Assembly (NCBI RefSeq): GCF_021261315.1
Contig: NZ_JAJSAX010000001.1
Location: forward strand, 868,001-932,000
Direction: 5' to 3'
From: Epilithonimonas sp. JDS
Lineage (GTDB): Bacteria; Bacteroidota; Bacteroidia; Flavobacteriales; Weeksellaceae
Length of the DNA stretch: 64,000 bases
This document shows positions 26,481 through 36,148 of the stretch, piece by piece (the first letter of the stretch is position 1; each line of letters starts with the position of its first letter). The position numbers were made by a program, and so were the translations under genes. The notes below the pieces were generated by a model. The model saw only the letters and a program-made list of their open reading frames with translations, ran no database searches and was not told the origin of the DNA.

Positions 26481-26999
26481 TTATTCTTCAGTTTTTTCTT
26501 CTGTAGAAGTTTCAGCAGCAGGCGTTTCCTCAACTTTAGCTTCAGTAGCTTCCACAGCAGCAGTTTCCTTTTTAGGAGCTGCAGTAGATCTTCTACTTCT
26601 TCTGGTTGTTTTCTTCTCTTCTGCGTTTGGATTGTAGATCTCGTTGAAATCTACCAACTCGATCATTGCCATATCGGCAGCATCACCAAGTCTGAAACCA
26701 GTTTTGATGATTCTTGTGTAACCACCGTTTCTTTCAGCGATTTTAGGAGCTACAGTTCTGAACAATTCAGTCACAGCTTCTTTACTTTGTAGGTAAGAGA
26801 AAACTGTTCTTCTATTGTGCGTTGTATCTTCTTTAGCTTTTGTAAGGAGTGGTTCCACGTAAACTCTTAAAGCTTTCGCTTTAGCAACAGTAGTGTTGAT
26901 TCTTTTATGTTCAATTAGTGAACAAGCCATATTAGCAAGCATTGCTTTTCTATGCGGGGCTGTTCTCCCTAAGTGATTTATTTTCTTTCCGTGTCTCAT
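26481..26999 (-). CDS. rplQ: ribosomal protein bL17 with long acidic/Ala tail
   Basis: The first 120 residues are a normal bL17 ([20 protein letters not shown]), a large-subunit protein near the exit tunnel. A 50-residue tail follows, basic at first (TTRRSRRS) and then rich in Ala, Thr and Glu. Long bL17 tails are usual in Bacteroidetes; no function is known for them. It is the last gene of the alpha segment, 8 nt after rpoA. Confidence 0.97.
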   Translation of the reverse strand: MRHGKKINHLGRTAPHRKAMLANMACSLIEHKRINTTVAKAKALRVYVEPLLTKAKEDTTHNRRTVFSYLQSKEAVTELFRTVAPKIAERNGGYTRIIKTGFRLGDAADMAMIELVDFNEIYNPNAEEKKTTRRSRRSTAAPKKETAAVEATEAKVEETPAAETSTEEKTEE

Positions 27000-27007
27000 T
27001 GTAAGGA

Positions 27008-28003
27008 TTATTTATCAGCGTCTAACTTATATTTTGCAACATCAAACCCGAAATTAAGTCCTTTTGAGTGAACCAATTCTTCAAGTTCTGTTAAAGATTT
27101 TTTACCAAAATTTCTGAATTTCATCAAATCAGATTTACTGAAAGATACCAATTCTCCAAGCGTTTCTACTTCAGCTGCTTTCAGACAGTTTAGGGCTCTT
27201 ACAGAAAGATCCATATCTGCTAATTTTGACTTAAGAAGTTGTCTTGTGTGAAGGGTTTCTTCATCGTATTGGATAGAAGCTTTTACAGCCTCGGTCTCTA
27301 ATGTGATTCTCTCATCGGAGAACAACATAAAGTGATAGATCAAGATCTTAGAAGCTTCTGTCAAAGCGTTCTGAGGTGTGATAGATCCATCAGTTTCAAT
27401 ATCCAATACTAATTTTTCGTAATCTGTTTTTTGCTCTACACGGTAATTTTCGATACTATATTGTACTTTCTTGATAGGTGTAAAGATAGAGTCAATAGCA
27501 ATAGTGCCAACAGGCGCATTGTTTGATTTGTTCTGATCAGACGGAACATATCCTCTTCCTTTTTCTACGTTGAAAGTAATTTCAAACGTTACATCTTTAG
27601 CCAAAGTTGCGATAACCAAATCTGGGTTAAGGATCTCAAAATTAACGATTGAGTCTCCTAAATCTCCAGCAGTTACGACTTCTTTCCCAGTGATCTTTGC
27701 AGTGATCTGCTCGCTTCCTGGATTTTCAGTTTTTGCTTTAAGACGAAGTTGTTTAAGATTAAGAATGATTTCAGTAACATCTTCGATCACTCCTGGTATA
27801 GTTGAAAATTCGTGCTCTACGCCTTCTATTTTGATAGATGAAATAGCATATCCTTCCAGAGAAGATAGTAAAACTCTTCTCAATGCATTACCGATTGTAA
27901 GCCCGAAACCTTGTTCAAGAGGTCTGAATTCAAATTGACCTTTAAAATCAGTCGAGTTTAAAAGGATTACTTTATCGGGTTTTATAAATGTTAAAATTGC
28001 CAT
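27008..28003 (-). CDS. rpoA: RNA polymerase alpha subunit
   Basis: This 331-aa alpha subunit has an N-terminal dimerisation and assembly domain (residues 1-230, with [19 protein letters not shown]) and a helix-hairpin-helix C-terminal domain (about 260-325, with [13 protein letters not shown]) that contacts promoter DNA and activators. The ATG at 28003 gives [10 protein letters not shown], the usual Bacteroidetes start; an extension five codons upstream is unlikely. It lies between rpsD and rplQ as in most bacteria. Confidence 0.98.
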   Translation of the reverse strand: MAILTFIKPDKVILLNSTDFKGQFEFRPLEQGFGLTIGNALRRVLLSSLEGYAISSIKIEGVEHEFSTIPGVIEDVTEIILNLKQLRLKAKTENPGSEQITAKITGKEVVTAGDLGDSIVNFEILNPDLVIATLAKDVTFEITFNVEKGRGYVPSDQNKSNNAPVGTIAIDSIFTPIKKVQYSIENYRVEQKTDYEKLVLDIETDGSITPQNALTEASKILIYHFMLFSDERITLETEAVKASIQYDEETLHTRQLLKSKLADMDLSVRALNCLKAAEVETLGELVSFSKSDLMKFRNFGKKSLTELEELVHSKGLNFGFDVAKYKLDADK

Positions 28004-28034
28004 AGTCTGGTTGAGCAAAAATTTGAAAAAATTA

Positions 28035-28643
28035 TTATTTAGAGTATAATTCGACGATTAACTGTTCTTTGATGTCCTCAGGAATCTGAATTCTCTCAGG
28101 AGCAGTCGTAAAAGTACCAGTTTTTTTCTCGTCATTGAATTGTAACCACTCATAATTTGCTTTGTAAGCTAGAGCGTCAGCAATTACTTCAAGAGATTTT
28201 GATTTCTCTCTGATAGCAATCACGTCACCAGCTTTTAGCAAATAAGAAGGAATGTTTACCAGCTCTCCGTTCACAGTGATGTGTCTGTGAGAAACTAGTT
28301 GTCTAGCTCCAGCTCTGGTTTTAGCAAAACCTAATCTGAAAACGACGTTATCCAATCTTGATTCGCAAAGTTGCAATAGGACTTCACCTGTTACACCTTT
28401 ACTTCTATGAGCTTTGTCGAAAAGGTTAGCAAATTGTTTCTCAAGGATACCGTACGTGTACTTAGCTTTTTGCTTTTCCATCAACTGTACTGCATACTCA
28501 GATTTCTTTGATCCTCTTCTTTTGTTTGCACCGTGTTGTCCAGGTGGTTGATTTTTTCTTTTCTCGAAGTTTTTGTCATCTCCGAAAATTGCTTGACCAA
28601 ATTTTCTAGCAATTTTTGTTTTAGGGCCAATATATCTTGCCAT
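28035..28643 (-). CDS. rpsD: ribosomal protein uS4
   Basis: At 202 aa it is full length: [16 protein letters not shown], the Zn-free N-terminal form, then the S4 RNA-binding domain (about 93-155, [20 protein letters not shown]). uS4 is a primary 16S rRNA-binding protein that nucleates small-subunit assembly. It is encoded 24 nt after rpsK and 31 nt before rpoA. Confidence 0.98.
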   Translation of the reverse strand: MARYIGPKTKIARKFGQAIFGDDKNFEKRKNQPPGQHGANKRRGSKKSEYAVQLMEKQKAKYTYGILEKQFANLFDKAHRSKGVTGEVLLQLCESRLDNVVFRLGFAKTRAGARQLVSHRHITVNGELVNIPSYLLKAGDVIAIREKSKSLEVIADALAYKANYEWLQFNDEKKTGTFTTAPERIQIPEDIKEQLIVELYSK

Positions 28644-28667
28644 TGTTTTAGATTTGAGGTTAAAAGA

Positions 28668-29057
28668 TTATACTCTTCTTCTTTTAGGTGGACGACATCC
28701 GTTGTGTGGCATAGGCGTCACGTCAACGATCTCGCTTACTTCAATCCCTGAGTTATGTAAAGTTCTGATTGCAGACTCTCTACCAGCACCTGGACCTTTT
28801 ACAAACACCTTAACTCTTCTAAGACCAGCTTCGAAAGCTACCTGAGAACAGTTTTCTGCAGCCATTTGAGCTGCGAATGGAGTATTCTTTTTAGAACCTC
28901 TGAAACCCATTTTACCGGCAGAAGCCCAAGAGATAACTTCTCCTGCTTTATTTGTTAAAGAAATGATGATGTTATTGAAAGAAGCTTGAATATGCGCTTC
29001 ACCAATAGCCTCAACTTTTACTTTTCTTTTCTTAACTACTTTTGTTTGTTTTGCCAT
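28668..29057 (-). CDS. rpsK: ribosomal protein uS11
   Basis: This 129-aa small-subunit platform protein has the [15 protein letters not shown] segment and a conserved C-terminus [12 protein letters not shown]. It contacts the mRNA near the E site. It has the normal length and position between rpsM (12 nt) and rpsD. Confidence 0.98.
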   Translation of the reverse strand: MAKQTKVVKKRKVKVEAIGEAHIQASFNNIIISLTNKAGEVISWASAGKMGFRGSKKNTPFAAQMAAENCSQVAFEAGLRRVKVFVKGPGAGRESAIRTLHNSGIEVSEIVDVTPMPHNGCRPPKRRRV

Positions 29058-29069
29058 AATTCCTAACGA

Positions 29070-29447
29070 TTATTTACTTGCTTTTTTCTTGTTAGCAACT
29101 GTTTTTCTCTTTCCTTTACGGGTTCTAGAGTTGTTTTTCGTTCTCTGGCCTCTTAAAGGTAGTCCTAGTCTGTGACGTATTCCTCGTTGGCATCCAATGT
29201 CCATCAATCGCTTGATGTTCAATTGCACTTCAGAACGTAATTCTCCTTCAACTTTGATGTTGTCCAAGATATAAGTTCTGATTGCTGCCAATTCATCGTC
29301 ATTCCATTCGTTGACTTTCTTGTCTTCGCTGATTCCAGCGCTTTTCAAAATTTCTGAAGCTGTTCTTCTTCCAACACCGTAGATGTAAGTAAGACCGATA
29401 ACGCCTCTTTTGTTCTTTGGTAAATCAATACCTGAAATTCTCGCCAT
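29070..29447 (-). CDS. rpsM: ribosomal protein uS13
   Basis: At 125 aa it has the standard uS13 features: [13 protein letters not shown], the helix-two-turn-helix region and [18 protein letters not shown] near the C-terminus. It contacts the P-site tRNA and forms a bridge to the large subunit. It follows rpmJ by a short spacer on the minus strand. Confidence 0.98.
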   Translation of the reverse strand: MARISGIDLPKNKRGVIGLTYIYGVGRRTASEILKSAGISEDKKVNEWNDDELAAIRTYILDNIKVEGELRSEVQLNIKRLMDIGCQRGIRHRLGLPLRGQRTKNNSRTRKGKRKTVANKKKASK

Positions 29448-29461
29448 AATTTAATTGGTTC

Positions 29462-29578
29462 TTAACCTTGTCTTTGTTTAAATTTAGGGTTCTTTTTGTT
29501 GATTACGAAAAGCACGCCTTTTCTGCGTACAATTTTGCAATCAGCACTTCTTTTTTTGATAGATGCTCTAACCTTCAT
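29462..29578 (-). CDS. rpmJ: ribosomal protein bL36, zinc-free form
   Basis: This 38-codon ORF begins [20 protein letters not shown] and ends PKFKQRQG. The zinc-ribbon form of bL36 has CxxC, a third Cys and a His; here only one Cys (residue 14) is kept and the other positions are Ser, Asn and Phe, so it cannot bind zinc as usual. It lies between infA and rpsM, the normal place. Confidence 0.96.
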   Translation of the reverse strand: MKVRASIKKRSADCKIVRRKGVLFVINKKNPKFKQRQG

Positions 29579-29588
29579 TTTGTTATTT

Positions 29589-29804
29589 TTAATATCTAAA
29601 AGTTATTCTCCCTTTAGTTAAGTCATAAGGAGAGAGTTCGAGTCTTACCTTGTCTCCAGGTAAGAGTTTAATATAATGCATTCTCATTTTACCAGAAATA
29701 TGGGCAATCAATACGTGCCCATTTTCTAGCTCTACACGGAACTGCGCGTTCGAAAGTGCTTCCGTGATCACGCCGTCTTGTTCTATATGTTTCTGTTTAG
29801 CCAT
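29589..29804 (-). CDS. infA: translation initiation factor IF-1
   Basis: This 71-aa single OB-fold protein contains the characteristic [20 protein letters not shown] and [16 protein letters not shown]. It binds the ribosomal A site during initiation. It starts 8 nt after secY and precedes rpmJ, with no map or adk gene between, unlike many other bacteria. Confidence 0.98.
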   Translation of the reverse strand: MAKQKHIEQDGVITEALSNAQFRVELENGHVLIAHISGKMRMHYIKLLPGDKVRLELSPYDLTKGRITFRY

Positions 29805-29812
29805 TTATTCTA

Positions 29813-31192
29813 TTAAAGGTTTGATGATCTTGATAATTTAGATTGCATCAACCCATCATAATGATGGTTCAGCAGATATGTGTTAATCTGTTGAACGGTA
29901 TCCAGGATAACGCCAACCATAATTAACAACGATGTTCCCCCAAAAAATAGGGCAAATCTATCTGTCTGAACAAACGCTCCGTGCACTACTGCCGGAAGGA
30001 CTGCAAAGATAGATAAAAAAATTGCACCTGGCAAGGTTATCTTGGATAAAATATCATCCAGGTAATCTGCCGTTTCTTTTCCGGGTCTTACTTTCGGGAT
30101 CAACCCACCATTACGCTTTAGATCATCAGCCATCTGATTTACAGGAATGGTAATTGCCGTATAGAAAAATGAGAAAATTATAATTAATAAAGCAAACAAT
30201 ACATTGTACTGCCAGCTGAAAACATTTTTGAAACCTGCCAAAAATGTATTGGATTCGTCAACTTTTGTAAGCAATCCCGGAACAAACATTAGTGCTTGTG
30301 CAAAGATGATCGGCATTACACCTGCAGCATTCACCTTCAATGGAATCCATTGTCTGGCACCATCCATCAAGTTTCTGCTTACACCACCTCTAGCTTGAGC
30401 TCTACTTACATACTGGATTGGAATTTTTCTTACCGCAACTGATAACACAATTGCCAAAAGAACTACCAATAACCAGAAAATAATTTCCACTAAAATCATA
30501 ATGCTACCAAAACCACCTTTACCGTTCTGTGTCAAAACTTCTTGGTAAAAAGCTGTTGGAAGATCCGCAAGGATACCCACCATAATCAAAATAGAAATAC
30601 CATTACCAATCCCTTTGTCCGTAATCTTCTCTCCTAACCACATTGCAAATACAGAACCTGCTACCAGGATAATGATACTTGGCAACCAGAACATTACAGA
30701 GTTTGGATCTATGTAATATGCTGATGAAAACTGTGCGTAGGGCAAGAAAAACTGCGTTACCGAGGTCAAATAAGAAGGCGCCTGTACAAGACAAACCGCA
30801 ATCGTCAACCATCGGGTGATCTGGTTCAAAGTATTTCTTCCACTTTCTCCGTCTTTCTGCAACTTCTGAAGGTAAGGGATTGCCATACCCATCAGCTGTA
30901 CAATAATCGAAGCAGAGATATACGGCATAATTCCTAATGCCATAATAGAAGCACGGCTAAATGCTCCACCTGTGAAAGAAGACAATAAACCCAAAAGGCC
31001 GGCACCTTGTTGGTTCCCGCCTTGGTTTTTGTAATGTTGAAGTAAGTTTCCTACTTCTGCAGTGTTGATTGCAGGAAGAGAAACATACGATGCGAATCTA
31101 TACACAAGGACCATGAAAAGCGTCAAGAGAATTTTGTCTCTTAGCTCTTTCAGGCTCCAAATGTTTTTAAGTGTTTGTATAAATTCTTTCAT
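29813..31192 (-). CDS. secY: preprotein translocase subunit SecY
   Basis: This 459-aa integral membrane protein has ten predicted helices and SecY signatures such as GIMPYISASIIVQL (helix 2) and the cytoplasmic loop region KIPIQYVSRAQ. It forms the channel for Sec-dependent export, including all the signal-peptide proteins in this window. It starts 10 nt after rplO. Confidence 0.98.
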   Translation of the reverse strand: MKEFIQTLKNIWSLKELRDKILLTLFMVLVYRFASYVSLPAINTAEVGNLLQHYKNQGGNQQGAGLLGLLSSFTGGAFSRASIMALGIMPYISASIIVQLMGMAIPYLQKLQKDGESGRNTLNQITRWLTIAVCLVQAPSYLTSVTQFFLPYAQFSSAYYIDPNSVMFWLPSIIILVAGSVFAMWLGEKITDKGIGNGISILIMVGILADLPTAFYQEVLTQNGKGGFGSIMILVEIIFWLLVVLLAIVLSVAVRKIPIQYVSRAQARGGVSRNLMDGARQWIPLKVNAAGVMPIIFAQALMFVPGLLTKVDESNTFLAGFKNVFSWQYNVLFALLIIIFSFFYTAITIPVNQMADDLKRNGGLIPKVRPGKETADYLDDILSKITLPGAIFLSIFAVLPAVVHGAFVQTDRFALFFGGTSLLIMVGVILDTVQQINTYLLNHHYDGLMQSKLSRSSNL

Positions 31193-31202
31193 TAGTCAAT
31201 AA

Positions 31203-31655
31203 TTAAAGAGTCGTGATTGCTTTACCTCCAGCTTTGTTGATTGCTTCTTCAGCAGATTTAGTAAACTTATCAGCAGTGATAGAAATACCAGATTTCAAGT
31301 CACCTCTTCCTAAGATTTTTACTAATTCGTTTTTAGATGCAAGACCGTTTTCTACCAATACGTCTCTAGTGATTTCACCAGTGATGTTTTTAGTATCGAT
31401 CAAAGTTTGGATTGTATCAAGATTGATTGCTCTGAACTCTTTTCTATTAACGTTTTTGAAACCAAATTTTGGTAATCTTCTTTGCAAAGGCATCTGTCCA
31501 CCTTCGAAACCGATTTTCTGAGAATAACCAGCTCTGGCTTTTTGACCTTTATGTCCTTTTGTTGAAGTACCACCGTATCCACTTCCCTGACCTCTACCAA
31601 TTCTTTTTGTGCTGAATGTAGAACCAGTTGACGGTTTTAAGTTATTTAAATTCAT
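31203..31655 (-). CDS. rplO: ribosomal protein uL15
   Basis: This 150-aa protein starts at ATG 31655 with MNLNNLKPSTGSTFSTKRIG and the glycine-rich RGQGSGYGGTSTKGHKGQ segment that threads into 23S rRNA. A longer reading frame upstream is not conserved and includes the hairpin spacer, so the internal ATG is used. It assembles late in the large subunit. Confidence 0.97.
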   Translation of the reverse strand: MNLNNLKPSTGSTFSTKRIGRGQGSGYGGTSTKGHKGQKARAGYSQKIGFEGGQMPLQRRLPKFGFKNVNRKEFRAINLDTIQTLIDTKNITGEITRDVLVENGLASKNELVKILGRGDLKSGISITADKFTKSAEEAINKAGGKAITTL

Positions 31656-31695
31656 TGTTGTATTGAATATTATGAGATTAAAAGATTTGAGGTTT

Positions 31696-31722
31696 GAGAC
31701 TGAAGACCAAGTCTTCAATCTC
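31696..31722. other. hairpin in rpmD-rplO spacer
   Basis: GAGACTGAAGAC and GTCTTCAATCTC form a 12-position stem with one mismatched (wobble-capable) pair and a 3-nt loop, in an 85-nt spacer that is unusually long for this operon. It has no T run on the minus strand, so it is probably not a terminator. Confidence 0.5.
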
Positions 31723-31740
31723 GTCTCTCATTATCTATTA

Positions 31741-31917
31741 TTATTTTTGAACTTCTAATAAGTGGCTTACAGAAGCGATCATTCCTAGGATGGAAGGCGT
31801 AGCTTCGTGCTCGATTACTTGGTGAAGCTTTTTAAATCCTAAAGCTTCAAGCGTTCTTTTTTGGGTCTTAGATCTATTAATAGCGCTTCTAACTTGTTTT
31901 ACTCTGATTGTTGCCAT
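31741..31917 (-). CDS. rpmD: ribosomal protein uL30
   Basis: This 58-aa protein begins MATIRVKQVRSAINRSKTQ, with LGFKKLHQV and a C-terminal HLLEVQK. It is a small large-subunit protein that normally sits between rpsE and rplO, as here. It is followed by the hairpin-containing spacer. Confidence 0.95.
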   Translation of the reverse strand: MATIRVKQVRSAINRSKTQKRTLEALGFKKLHQVIEHEATPSILGMIASVSHLLEVQK

Positions 31918-31928
31918 TATTATATTTA

Positions 31929-32447
31929 TTAACCGTTAAACACTTTATCTAAAGAAACTCCTCTCATTCTTGCAATCTCTTCTGGTCTTCTGATGTCCAA
32001 CAATGCGTTGAAAGTAGCTTTCACAACATTATGCGGGTTAGAAGAACCTTTAGATTTTGACAATACATCGTGTACACCTGCAGATTCTAGTACTGCACGT
32101 ACTGCACCACCAGCGATAAGTCCTGTACCGTGAGACGCAGGTCTCAAGAAGATATCAGCACCACCGTATCTTGCAGAAGTCTGGTGAGGAATTGTATGGT
32201 TGATTACAGGAACTTTCACTAAGTTTTTCTTAGCATCTTCTACAGCTTTCGCGATTGCAGAAGCAACTTCTTTAGATTTACCTAGTCCGTAACCGATGAT
32301 TCCGTCCTCGTTTCCTACAACAACAATTGCAGAAAATCCGAAAGCTCTACCACCTTTGGTTACTTTAGTTACTCTGTTAACATCAACTAGACGATCTTTT
32401 AATTCTAATCCTCCAGGTTTAACTCTTTCTATATTACTATCTACCAT
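31929..32447 (-). CDS. rpsE: ribosomal protein uS5
   Basis: This 172-aa protein has the N-terminal S5 dsRNA-binding domain ([20 protein letters not shown]) and the C-terminal domain (about 90-165). It supports decoding accuracy and the mRNA entry helicase activity. The ATG at 32447 ([10 protein letters not shown]) is preferred; the upstream extension overlaps rplR and is not family-like. Confidence 0.97.
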   Translation of the reverse strand: MVDSNIERVKPGGLELKDRLVDVNRVTKVTKGGRAFGFSAIVVVGNEDGIIGYGLGKSKEVASAIAKAVEDAKKNLVKVPVINHTIPHQTSARYGGADIFLRPASHGTGLIAGGAVRAVLESAGVHDVLSKSKGSSNPHNVVKATFNALLDIRRPEEIARMRGVSLDKVFNG

Positions 32448-32466
32448 GTTTTCTGAATTTTTAAAA

Positions 32467-32820
32467 TTAGAATTTAAGACCAGCTTCTCTAGCACCGTCA
32501 GCAAGAGCTTTCACTCTACCGTGGTACACGAATCCGTTTCTGTCAAATACAATATTCTCGATACCAGCTGCTTTTGCTTTTTCAGCAATTGCTTTACCTA
32601 CTGCTGTAGATACTTCTGTTTTTGTACCCTTAGCGTCTACTCCTTTATCTCTAGAGGAAGCGGATACTAATGTTTTACCTTCTTTATCATCTACTAATTG
32701 TGCGTAGATCTCTTTATTACTTTTGAATACAGATAATCTTGGTAATGATGCAGATCCTGAGATCTTACCTCTTACTCTTCTTTTGATTCTGTTTCTCTTC
32801 TCAACTTTTGTTAATGCCAT
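32467..32820 (-). CDS. rplR: ribosomal protein uL18
   Basis: This 117-aa 5S rRNA-binding protein has [20 protein letters not shown] and the C-terminal [20 protein letters not shown]. It is part of the central protuberance with uL5. It starts 11 nt after rplF. Confidence 0.98.
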   Translation of the reverse strand: MALTKVEKRNRIKRRVRGKISGSASLPRLSVFKSNKEIYAQLVDDKEGKTLVSASSRDKGVDAKGTKTEVSTAVGKAIAEKAKAAGIENIVFDRNGFVYHGRVKALADGAREAGLKF

Positions 32821-32831
32821 TTTCTTAAATT

Positions 32832-33377
32832 TTATGCAGATTTACCGGCTTTTCTTCTAATGATTTCACCTACGAACCTAACACCTTTTCCTTTGTACGG
32901 CTCAGGCTTTCTGAAAGATCTGATCTTTGCAGCCACCATTCCAAGAAGTTGATTATCGTAAGAAGATAATGTAACGATCGGGTTTTTCCCTTTTTCAGTC
33001 AATGTATCTAGTACAACTTCTTTTGGAAGTTCTAGAACGATACCGTGAGAGAATCCAAGAGCCAATTCTAATCTTTGGCCGTTGTGAGACGCTCTGTATC
33101 CAACTCCTACCAATTCTAATTTCTTAGTAAATCCTGTAGTAGTACCAACAATCATGTTGTTGACTAGCGCTCGGTACAAACCGTGAAGCGCTTTGTGCTC
33201 TTTTGAGTCAGAAGGTCGGCTGAATGTAAGTACGCCGTCTTCCTGTGTGAAGGTGATCCCTCCTGTAAGTTCCTGGATCAATTCGCCCTTTGGACCTTTA
33301 ACTGTTACAACGTTATCTTTTTGAGAGATTGTAACACCAGCAGGAACTTCTATAATTGCTTTACCAATTCTTGACAT
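32832..33377 (-). CDS. rplF: ribosomal protein uL6
   Basis: This 181-aa protein has two repeated alpha/beta domains, beginning [15 protein letters not shown] and carrying the C-terminal signature [20 protein letters not shown]. It stabilises the factor-binding region near the sarcin-ricin loop. It starts 18 nt after rpsH. Confidence 0.98.
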   Translation of the reverse strand: MSRIGKAIIEVPAGVTISQKDNVVTVKGPKGELIQELTGGITFTQEDGVLTFSRPSDSKEHKALHGLYRALVNNMIVGTTTGFTKKLELVGVGYRASHNGQRLELALGFSHGIVLELPKEVVLDTLTEKGKNPIVTLSSYDNQLLGMVAAKIRSFRKPEPYKGKGVRFVGEIIRRKAGKSA

Positions 33378-33395
33378 TTTCCTTGTTTTAAAAAA

Positions 33396-33794
33396 TTAAT
33401 ATACGTAGCAAATTACTTCACCTCCTACTTTCTCTTGTCTCGCTTTTTTATCTGTCATTACTCCTCTAGAAGTAGAGATAATAGCTACACCTAGTCCGTT
33501 AAGTACTCTTGGAAGTTCTGTAGAACCTTTGTACTGTCTTAGACCTGGTCTAGAAGCTCTTTGGATAGACTTGATAGCCGGCTTGCTAGTTTGCTTGTCG
33601 TACTTAAGAGCGATTTTGATAGTTCCTTGAACCGCGCTATCCTCGAACTTGTAGTTCAAGATGTAACCTTGGTCAAAAAGAATTTTCGTAAGCTCTTTTT
33701 TGATTTTTGATGCAGGAATTTCCACCACTTTGTGGCCTGCGCTTTGTGCGTTCCTTACTCTTGTTAGGAAATCTGAAATTGGATCTGTTACCAT
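33396..33794 (-). CDS. rpsH: ribosomal protein uS8
   Basis: This 132-aa protein starts MVTDPISDFLTRVRNAQ and ends GGEVICYVY. It binds helix 21 of 16S rRNA and in other bacteria represses its own operon through an mRNA mimic. Here it is the first gene after an internal promoter, preceded by a roughly 210-nt leader, unlike the tight spacing elsewhere in the cluster. Regulation through that leader is plausible but unshown. Confidence 0.97.
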   Translation of the reverse strand: MVTDPISDFLTRVRNAQSAGHKVVEIPASKIKKELTKILFDQGYILNYKFEDSAVQGTIKIALKYDKQTSKPAIKSIQRASRPGLRQYKGSTELPRVLNGLGVAIISTSRGVMTDKKARQEKVGGEVICYVY

Positions 33795-34012
33795 TTCTTT
33801 GTTTTAAATTATTGGTTAATGACAATCAGTATTGAAAAGACTTGAAGATTAAAGACTTATGGCTCCGAATATTTCTTTGCCTGATCTCTTTACCTTCAGT
33901 ATCTAAACAACTTAATTGTCACTTTGATTTTCTTAATTTCATTTTATTCTAATAAACAAAGTCAAAAAGAATAATAGTCACCCAGAGAAATAATAATTTT
34001 TCCAAGCGGGTG

Positions 34013-34020
34013 CAAAAGTA
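34013..34020 (-). promoter_or_regulatory. internal promoter -7 box upstream of rpsH
   Basis: The minus strand reads TACTTTTG followed by CA, matching TAnnTTTG. The 347-nt spacer 33795-34141 otherwise holds only a long leader with complementary TGACAAT (near 33820) and ATTGTCA (near 33913) stretches and the hairpin at 34092. No clear -33 box is seen. Confidence 0.55.
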
Positions 34021-34091
34021 CAAAAAAAATTAATAGTATTTATTTTTTCTTTGCCCTCAAGTCGACTCAATTTATCCTCTATTTATTAAAA

Positions 34092-34126
34092 TACAGCTGA
34101 CTTATAAAAATATAGAAGTCAGCTGT
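34092..34126 (-). terminator. terminator-like hairpin after rpsN
   Basis: ACAGCTGACTT and AAGTCAGCTGT form a perfect 11-bp stem with a 13-nt loop, 15 nt after the rpsN stop. The following minus-strand tract (ATTTTAATAA) is only weakly T-rich, so it may attenuate or process the transcript rather than end it. Confidence 0.6.
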
Positions 34127-34141
34127 AAAAATTTTAATTGC

Positions 34142-34411
34142 TTACCAACTAGCTTTTTTCACGCCTGGGATAAGTCCGTTGTTTGCCATTTCTCTGAAAG
34201 TTACTCTGGAAATTCCGAATGTTCTCATATATCCTCTAGGTCTTCCTGTCAATTTACATCTGTTGTGTAATCTTACAGGAGAAGCATTTTTAGGTAACTT
34301 CTGTAGTGCATCATAATCTCCAGCTTCTTTCAAAGCTTTTCTTTTTTCAGCATATTTAGCTACAGTAGCTTCTCTTTTGCGCTCACGCGCTTTCATTGAT
34401 TCTTTAGCCAT
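34142..34411 (-). CDS. rpsN: ribosomal protein uS14, zinc-free form
   Basis: This 89-aa long form of uS14 starts [14 protein letters not shown] and ends with the usual GVKKASW. The zinc-binding form has two CxxC pairs; here only one Cys is present in the middle region ([12 protein letters not shown]), so it is the C-minus type. It helps assemble the small-subunit head. It is followed by the hairpin at 34092. Confidence 0.97.
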   Translation of the reverse strand: MAKESMKARERKREATVAKYAEKRKALKEAGDYDALQKLPKNASPVRLHNRCKLTGRPRGYMRTFGISRVTFREMANNGLIPGVKKASW

Positions 34412-34412
34412 C

Positions 34413-34964
34413 TTAGTTCTTTTTGAACGGTAAACCGAAGTGAGTTAATAATGATTTTGCTTCTTTGTCAGTTTTCGCAGTCGTTACGAAAGTGATGTCC
34501 ATTCCTTGGATCTTCTTCACTTTGTCGATCACGATCTCTGGGAAGATAATTTGCTCAGTGATTCCTAAGTTATAATTACCTCTACCGTCGAAACCATCAG
34601 CTTTGATACCAGAAAAATCTCTAATTCTTGGTAGTGCAGAAGATGTCAATCTGTCTAAGAATTCATACATTTTATCAGCTCTAAGAGTTACTCTAGCTCC
34701 GATCGGCATTCCTTTTCTTAGTTTGAAAGCAGCCTCATCTTTTTTAGATAAAGTACCTACAGCTTTTTGTCCAGTGATTGCAGTCAATTCTTCTACAGCA
34801 TAATCCACGATCTTTTTATCTTGAACAGCTGCACCAAGTCCTTGGCTGACAACGATCTTCAATAATTTAGGAACCTGCATTACAGATTTGTACCCAAATT
34901 CTTCCATCATTGCAGGAACAATCGTGTCTTTATATTGTTGTTTTGGTCTTACTATATATTCCAT
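34413..34964 (-). CDS. rplE: ribosomal protein uL5
   Basis: This 183-aa 5S rRNA-binding protein of the central protuberance contains [14 protein letters not shown] and the [20 protein letters not shown] segment. It contacts the P-site tRNA. It ends 1 nt before the rpsN start. Confidence 0.98.
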   Translation of the reverse strand: MEYIVRPKQQYKDTIVPAMMEEFGYKSVMQVPKLLKIVVSQGLGAAVQDKKIVDYAVEELTAITGQKAVGTLSKKDEAAFKLRKGMPIGARVTLRADKMYEFLDRLTSSALPRIRDFSGIKADGFDGRGNYNLGITEQIIFPEIVIDKVKKIQGMDITFVTTAKTDKEAKSLLTHFGLPFKKN

Positions 34965-34976
34965 CGTAAATTTTAA

Positions 34977-35297
34977 TTATAAAGTTTCTCCAGTAGTTTT
35001 CGCTACTCTTACTTTTTTGTCTCCTTCTACTTTGGTTCCAGTCTTAGTAGCTTTCCCGTCTTTGTCAACAAGTGCTACGTTTGAAATGTGTAAAGAAGCT
35101 TCTTTTTCAACAATTCCACCTTGAGGGTTGGAAGCAGACGGCTTAACGTGTTTTTTCACGATGTTGATACCTGCAACGATCACTCTTGGATCTTTACCTT
35201 CTTTTCTGATTACTTCAAGAACTTCACCTTTGCTACCTTTATTTTTTCCAGTAGTTACCAGTACGTTGTCTCCTCTTTTTATTTTAACTTTTGTCAT
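34977..35297 (-). CDS. rplX: ribosomal protein uL24
   Basis: This 106-aa protein has an N-terminal KOW motif (KIKRGDNVLVTTGKNKGSKG) and is an assembly initiator for the large subunit. It is 12 nt upstream of rplE. Confidence 0.98.
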   Translation of the reverse strand: MTKVKIKRGDNVLVTTGKNKGSKGEVLEVIRKEGKDPRVIVAGINIVKKHVKPSASNPQGGIVEKEASLHISNVALVDKDGKATKTGTKVEGDKKVRVAKTTGETL

Positions 35298-35316
35298 TTT
35301 TTCTAAAATTTTAAAA

Positions 35317-35685
35317 TTAAAGTACTTCAGGAGCTAATGAAATAACCTTCATATATTCTTTGTCTCTCAACTCACGAGCAACCGGTCCGAAAACACGTGT
35401 TCCTCTCATCTCTCCTCCAGCGTTTAGCAAAACACAAGCGTTGTCTTCGAATTTGATGTATGAACCATCTTTTCTACGTACTGCTTTTTTAGTTCTTACT
35501 ACTACCGCTTTAGATACTTGACCTTTTTTTGCGTTTCCTGATGGTGTAGAATCTTTGATAGTCACTACAATTTTATCACCAACAGAAGCATATCTTCTTC
35601 TAGTACCACCTAGAACTCTGATCACTAGTACTTCTTTAGCACCTGTGTTATCAGCAACTTTTAATCTTGATTCGGTTTGTAACAT
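35317..35685 (-). CDS. rplN: ribosomal protein uL14
   Basis: This 122-aa protein starts [18 protein letters not shown] and has the conserved [15 protein letters not shown]. It forms intersubunit bridges and the docking site for RsfS. Its start codon shares one base with the rpsQ stop. Confidence 0.98.
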   Translation of the reverse strand: MLQTESRLKVADNTGAKEVLVIRVLGGTRRRYASVGDKIVVTIKDSTPSGNAKKGQVSKAVVVRTKKAVRRKDGSYIKFEDNACVLLNAGGEMRGTRVFGPVARELRDKEYMKVISLAPEVL

Positions 35686-35939
35686 TATTTAGCTTTTTCT
35701 ATGATTCTTACTAATCTCCATCTTTTGCTTTTACTCAAAGGTCTAGTTTCTGTGATCAAAACTGTATCGCCCTCTGTGCACTCGTTGTTCTCATCGTGTG
35801 CAGTATATTTTTTCGTTTTCAAAACGAATTTACCGTACATTGGATGTTTTACTCTCGTAGTTTCACTAACAACAATAGTCTTTTCCATTTTATTGCTGGA
35901 AACTATTCCGATTCTTTCTTTTCTTAAATTTCTGTCCAT
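35685..35939 (-). CDS. rpsQ: ribosomal protein uS17
   Basis: This 84-aa OB-fold protein with [19 protein letters not shown] and the VKHPMYGKF segment binds the 5' domain of 16S rRNA. It overlaps rplN by 1 nt and follows rpmC by 12 nt. Confidence 0.98.
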   Translation of the reverse strand: MDRNLRKERIGIVSSNKMEKTIVVSETTRVKHPMYGKFVLKTKKYTAHDENNECTEGDTVLITETRPLSKSKRWRLVRIIEKAK

Positions 35940-35951
35940 TGTAAAAAGGAA

Positions 35952-36137
35952 TTATTGTTTGTTAGTTAACTCTGTGTTAAGTCTTGCGATTGATTTTCTC
36001 AAATCTCTGATTAAGATCGGATTCTCAAGTGGACTGATCTTGTGAGCTATCTTCGTTTTCGCGTAGTTAGCTTTAGCTTCAGCCAATTGGTTTTGTAGAT
36101 CCTCTTTGCTTAAATTTTTGATGTCAGCGTTTTTCAT
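35952..36137 (-). CDS. rpmC: ribosomal protein uL29
   Basis: This 61-aa two-helix protein begins MKNADIKNLSKEDLQNQLAE. Near the exit tunnel it contributes to the docking site for SRP and trigger factor. It has the normal position between rplP and rpsQ. Confidence 0.97.
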   Translation of the reverse strand: MKNADIKNLSKEDLQNQLAEAKANYAKTKIAHKISPLENPILIRDLRKSIARLNTELTNKQ

Positions 36138-36148
36138 TTTAATAGAGA

